Assembly (NCBI GenBank): GCA_018883705.1
Contig: JAHLFQ010000139.1
Coordinates: 1 to 10,111 of the forward strand
Direction: 5' to 3'
Source: Candidatus Cellulosilyticum pullistercoris
GTDB taxonomy: Bacteria > Bacillota > Clostridia > Lachnospirales > Cellulosilyticaceae
Length of the DNA: 10,111 nucleotides
Of the stretch, positions 8,701 through 10,111 are shown piece after piece (positions within the stretch are counted from its first letter, which is position 1; every line of letters begins with the position of its first letter). The notes beneath the pieces were generated by a model that saw nothing but the letters and a program-made list of their open reading frames with translations, was not told where the DNA came from and made no database searches. A program made the position numbers and the translations under genes.

Positions 8701-10002
8701 AATAGTAGCTATACAGCAGAAGTATTAGCTAAAAATATTGTACAATTTAATAATTTAGAAGCTAATAAGTATTATTATATCCGTGTAAAAACAATTATGG
8801 CTTATACAAGGCCAGATACCAATGAGGTTATTGTAAAAGAATCAGCATATACTGTGGCTATTAAACTTAAAACAGCTACCTCTAATGGTGAATACGATGG
8901 TGGAGAAAATGAAAATGTTGTGACCTATCCAGAAGCTATCGAAGAAACTTATAAAAATGGTATCTGGACTTATGAAATTGTAGATGCAGCGAAAGTAACC
9001 ACTCAGATTCAAGCTAATAAGAAGTACTATTACACTATTACACTAAAAAATTACAAGAATAAATATGATGCAAGGATCAGGCGTATTAAAATGCCTAAGA
9101 AAGTACTAGATACCCTTATTAATCAAAATATGGCACTTAAGATTGTTACCAATATTGGAATCTATGAAATTCCAGGTAAAGCGCTTAAATATTATTCCAA
9201 TCAATATCAAGCAACAGATAGCGTCCAAATTGATTTAACACGAATGGAATATAGTGATATTTATAGCTATATGAGAAGTTATCCTGAGCAATATGAAAAA
9301 GGTGAGAAATTAGAAATTGCCATTAAGGGTAGTAAAATTTATAAGTTAGATGATTATATGACCGTTAAACTAAAACTTGAAGTAGTAGGTTCCTATAACT
9401 ATAGCAATTTCTTTATCTATCAATATAGCTATGAAGTAGGAAATTGGAATCCATATCATTATGTGGTGGATACATTAGATAACAGCTACTTAACTTATTC
9501 AACGGTTTATACAGGTCTCAATGCTATTTATGAAAGAACGATTGCAAATAGTAATAGCAGTGCAAGCTATGTTATGAATGAATTAACCAGTACTTATCAT
9601 ATAACAGGGCTTGGAACAACTTATAAGAAGAATAGTAATGTAAGTGCAAGTCAGTATGTCAGCTTGCTGTTAGGCGTTAGATTAAATAGGGATTCCATTA
9701 ATTTAGTGGCAGGTGCAACGTCTAATGATTATGAAAAGGCAAAAGCAGCTGGACTATATATAAGTAGTAGTAGAGGAAATATTACAAAAGAGCAGGCTCT
9801 TGCAGGTATTGTTAAGCTTTATGAAATAAATTATGGTTATAAAATCAAACCATCTAATATTGTGTTCTATAATGTAAGTATGAATTATAGAGAAGCTGCT
9901 TCTAAGGCATATGCTATTGGGCTTATTGATGCTATAGACAGTCCACAAAGTATGATTACCTACGAAGAACTTTGCGACTGGTTGATTCAAGTTATTAAAT
10001 AA
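5725..10002 (+). CDS. large secreted cell-surface protein with about seven fibronectin-III-like domains and SLH-like C-terminus
   Basis: Exported protein of 1425 residues. The signal peptide is MKKLKKR plus a hydrophobic core (I8-L18). Cleavage could be after VYA (residue 25), or LGSC (C21) could be a lipobox. Divergent fibronectin-III-like units span about 31-155, 158-263, 268-386, 390-568, 569-797 (long, possibly two units), 798-908 (closest to the canonical form, LPDEEYYVWVRA at 871) and 909-1049. Recurrent F-strand motifs are KPGQLYKYWV (108), VPNATYYIAVR (522), EANKRYIIMVR (753) and EANKYYYIRVK (1012). About 1066-1160 is a module with MPKKVL (P1124) and IPGKAL (P1150), equivalent to the LPAEVI module of the preceding protein. 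Residues 1280-1425 read as three SLH-like repeats, with ITKEQA (I1353) and ITYEEL (I1411) at the conserved ITRAE position. There is no LPXTG, membrane anchor or catalytic motif. It is the second gene of a likely operon with a protein of the same design. Inferred role: wall-associated structural or adhesive protein, perhaps a partner of its neighbour. Confidence 0.8.
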   Translation: MKKLKKRIASILAATLLLGSCNVYANTQAPHKINKSAEVSYNIVPDDARVKISFEEVTNPSPHDTEGYTIKYQNAYDKKVYESIDISAGSNSITLGENGTLKEEGSLKPGQLYKYWVQPYHMHDIYNDQGIKVGEEKEYANLNDCTPGYFVTEFDTTAKLIKDEEGKQQIQIITQYIPGATYEIYYEKSKVTDYNQIKEVLQTISADSYHDGKGNVVYTLPNPEMGTEYSFYVKIAGLTQGDVFKGNVNEVANIKVNSGGTTVDNKQTVPKVAHVKVGTAVNITSIGKDYIQFSSKFSESFKQKIKYVEIIKLDASNQQTVIGEISQSQFQYDNDEKFYYMNFTYNRPEETTNYLVVFHFADEKVGDKIPEDIITYVPPGKVSEPMRPQVPSAANKEIVNQINLNGLDRYEEYFLKDDAILENKKLNTISINDTFHGYKNGNETGIQFIWSGQRKQGQQVQDPEITYDIWVFKNEIPDNYIDYEPLETGASRSNIYSSSKAVIGFKENLTQYIADSGIKSMVPNATYYIAVRSKNIKDNNKYSDATIVAITLDKDGEISQPSVLGKPPLRVQEENVTDKVIPIEWQKQWYELKAKDMSQYDNLSDLEKELAKQWNSSAYESSLSPKLRWTGNSKDRVGPFSENFVSKYTEDYLSRKITLEDDIKYEVKAISYDEVVQEVIKMGEVGKKYYTTTSGALRVENWINDYENKSQTDSEFKLGWEEVNPTQKESDNSWWQYSVSQYTDLSGAKKTFEANKRYIIMVRTYREVDQGNGTERLYQAFPSYVLGITKNDFKEELPIPNAPILEGVDSTFSSVSVKWEYNYDFEYELRYSRVEDPEQAEVWPFEFSKIEGEKGYVKNGDDLVVTITGLLPDEEYYVWVRAIQKNSSPQLESAWSNGVILKTKGLEAPDVPYGLGLASKQSLLEIGKEINPLSSNYMILEWMRIDADIQNKNENIVYNYQVELSDNEEFTDSIIAVTGEQNISNNANPDEENSSYTAEVLAKNIVQFNNLEANKYYYIRVKTIMAYTRPDTNEVIVKESAYTVAIKLKTATSNGEYDGGENENVVTYPEAIEETYKNGIWTYEIVDAAKVTTQIQANKKYYYTITLKNYKNKYDARIRRIKMPKKVLDTLINQNMALKIVTNIGIYEIPGKALKYYSNQYQATDSVQIDLTRMEYSDIYSYMRSYPEQYEKGEKLEIAIKGSKIYKLDDYMTVKLKLEVVGSYNYSNFFIYQYSYEVGNWNPYHYVVDTLDNSYLTYSTVYTGLNAIYERTIANSNSSASYVMNELTSTYHITGLGTTYKKNSNVSASQYVSLLLGVRLNRDSINLVAGATSNDYEKAKAAGLYISSSRGNITKEQALAGIVKLYEINYGYKIKPSNIVFYNVSMNYREAASKAYAIGLIDAIDSPQSMITYEELCDWLIQVIK
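9559..9999 (+). other. three SLH-like repeats at the C-terminus of the second surface protein
   Basis: Protein residues 1280-1425. Unit 1 reads ASYVMNELTSTYHITGLG, then YKKNSNVSASQYVSLLLG. Unit 2 has DYEKAKAAGLY, then ITKEQALAGIVKLYE. Unit 3 has VFYNVSMNYREAASKAYAIGLI, then ITYEELCDWLIQVIK. The FxNV start, the A-x-x-x-A-x-x-x-GLI helix and the IT[KY]E positions of the last two units fit the SLH family well. Unit 1 is weaker. Three tandem units is the usual number in SLH wall anchors. Confidence 0.65.
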
Positions 10003-10071
10003 AATAAGTTTATTTTAGCTGAATAAAAATTGAAATAAAACCCCATACTCTAGTCACAATAAAGTGAAAAG

Positions 10072-10111
10072 CTGTCTCTTATACACATCTCCGAGCCAAC
10101 GAGACTGGTTC
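10072..10111. other. Illumina Nextera (Tn5) adapter read-through: sequencing artefact, not genomic
   Basis: CTGTCTCTTATACACATCT at 10072-10090 is exactly the 19-base synthetic Tn5 mosaic end. It is followed at 10091-10105 by CCGAGCCAACGAGAC, which is the Nextera read-2 adapter with one mismatch (A for C at 10098). The last six bases, TGGTTC, fall where the i7 index would begin. Natural Tn5 outer and inner ends differ from the mosaic end, so this is not a transposon. Genomic sequence ends at 10071. Confidence 0.97.

Noticed and set aside
745..10002. Enzymatic role such as glycoside hydrolase or protease for the large proteins, suggested by fibronectin-III domains in clostridial enzymes
   Set aside because: No catalytic domain or active-site motif is visible in either sequence; the recognisable parts are structural or anchoring modules.
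10000..10017. AT palindrome TAAAATAA-GT-TTATTTTA overlapping the stop codon of the second large gene, considered as a terminator
   Set aside because: The stem is purely A/T with a two-base centre and has no following T run, so it would be too weak. The true operon end, or a third gene, is beyond the contig edge.
10072..10090. Transposon end (Tn5-like inverted repeat)
   Set aside because: The sequence is the engineered mosaic end, followed by Nextera adapter sequence; it is a library artefact.

Overview
The window is AT-rich DNA (about one third G+C by eye) from a Gram-positive, low-GC bacterium. Clostridia is the most likely class and Lachnospirales/Cellulosilyticum-like relatives are plausible. 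This rests on codon use (AAA, ATA and AGA preferred), strong AGGAGG-type ribosome binding sites, a MutY of Firmicutes type, and large secreted proteins with fibronectin-III-like and S-layer-homology-like modules. The genus is inferred, not shown. The right edge is the end of an assembled contig: the last 40 bases are an Illumina Nextera adapter, not genome.

Layout, all on the + strand. Bases 1-531 are the 3' part of mutY (adenine DNA glycosylase), closed by a very clear intrinsic terminator at 535-585. A leader of about 160 bases (586-744) holds no gene. It contains a possible sigma-D-type promoter and a strong ribosome binding site. Bases 745-5712 and 5725-10002 encode two very large exported proteins (1655 and 1425 residues), only 12 bases apart and almost certainly cotranscribed. 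Bases 10003-10071 are a short non-coding tail, and 10072-10111 are adapter.

The two large proteins look like a matched pair. Each has an N-terminal signal peptide and an array of divergent fibronectin-III-like beta domains. Each then has a module with a hydrophobic-Pro-x-x-Val-hydrophobic motif, of the kind often found just before S-layer anchors in Firmicutes. Each ends in about 150 residues that can be read as three degenerate SLH repeats. Neither has an LPXTG sorting signal or a C-terminal membrane anchor. The likely role is a two-component cell-surface or S-layer-associated structure held to the wall by SLH-like modules. No enzymatic domain is visible in either. The first protein alone carries about 500 N-terminal residues that I cannot place in a family. 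mutY is a housekeeping neighbour separated by the terminator and is not functionally linked.
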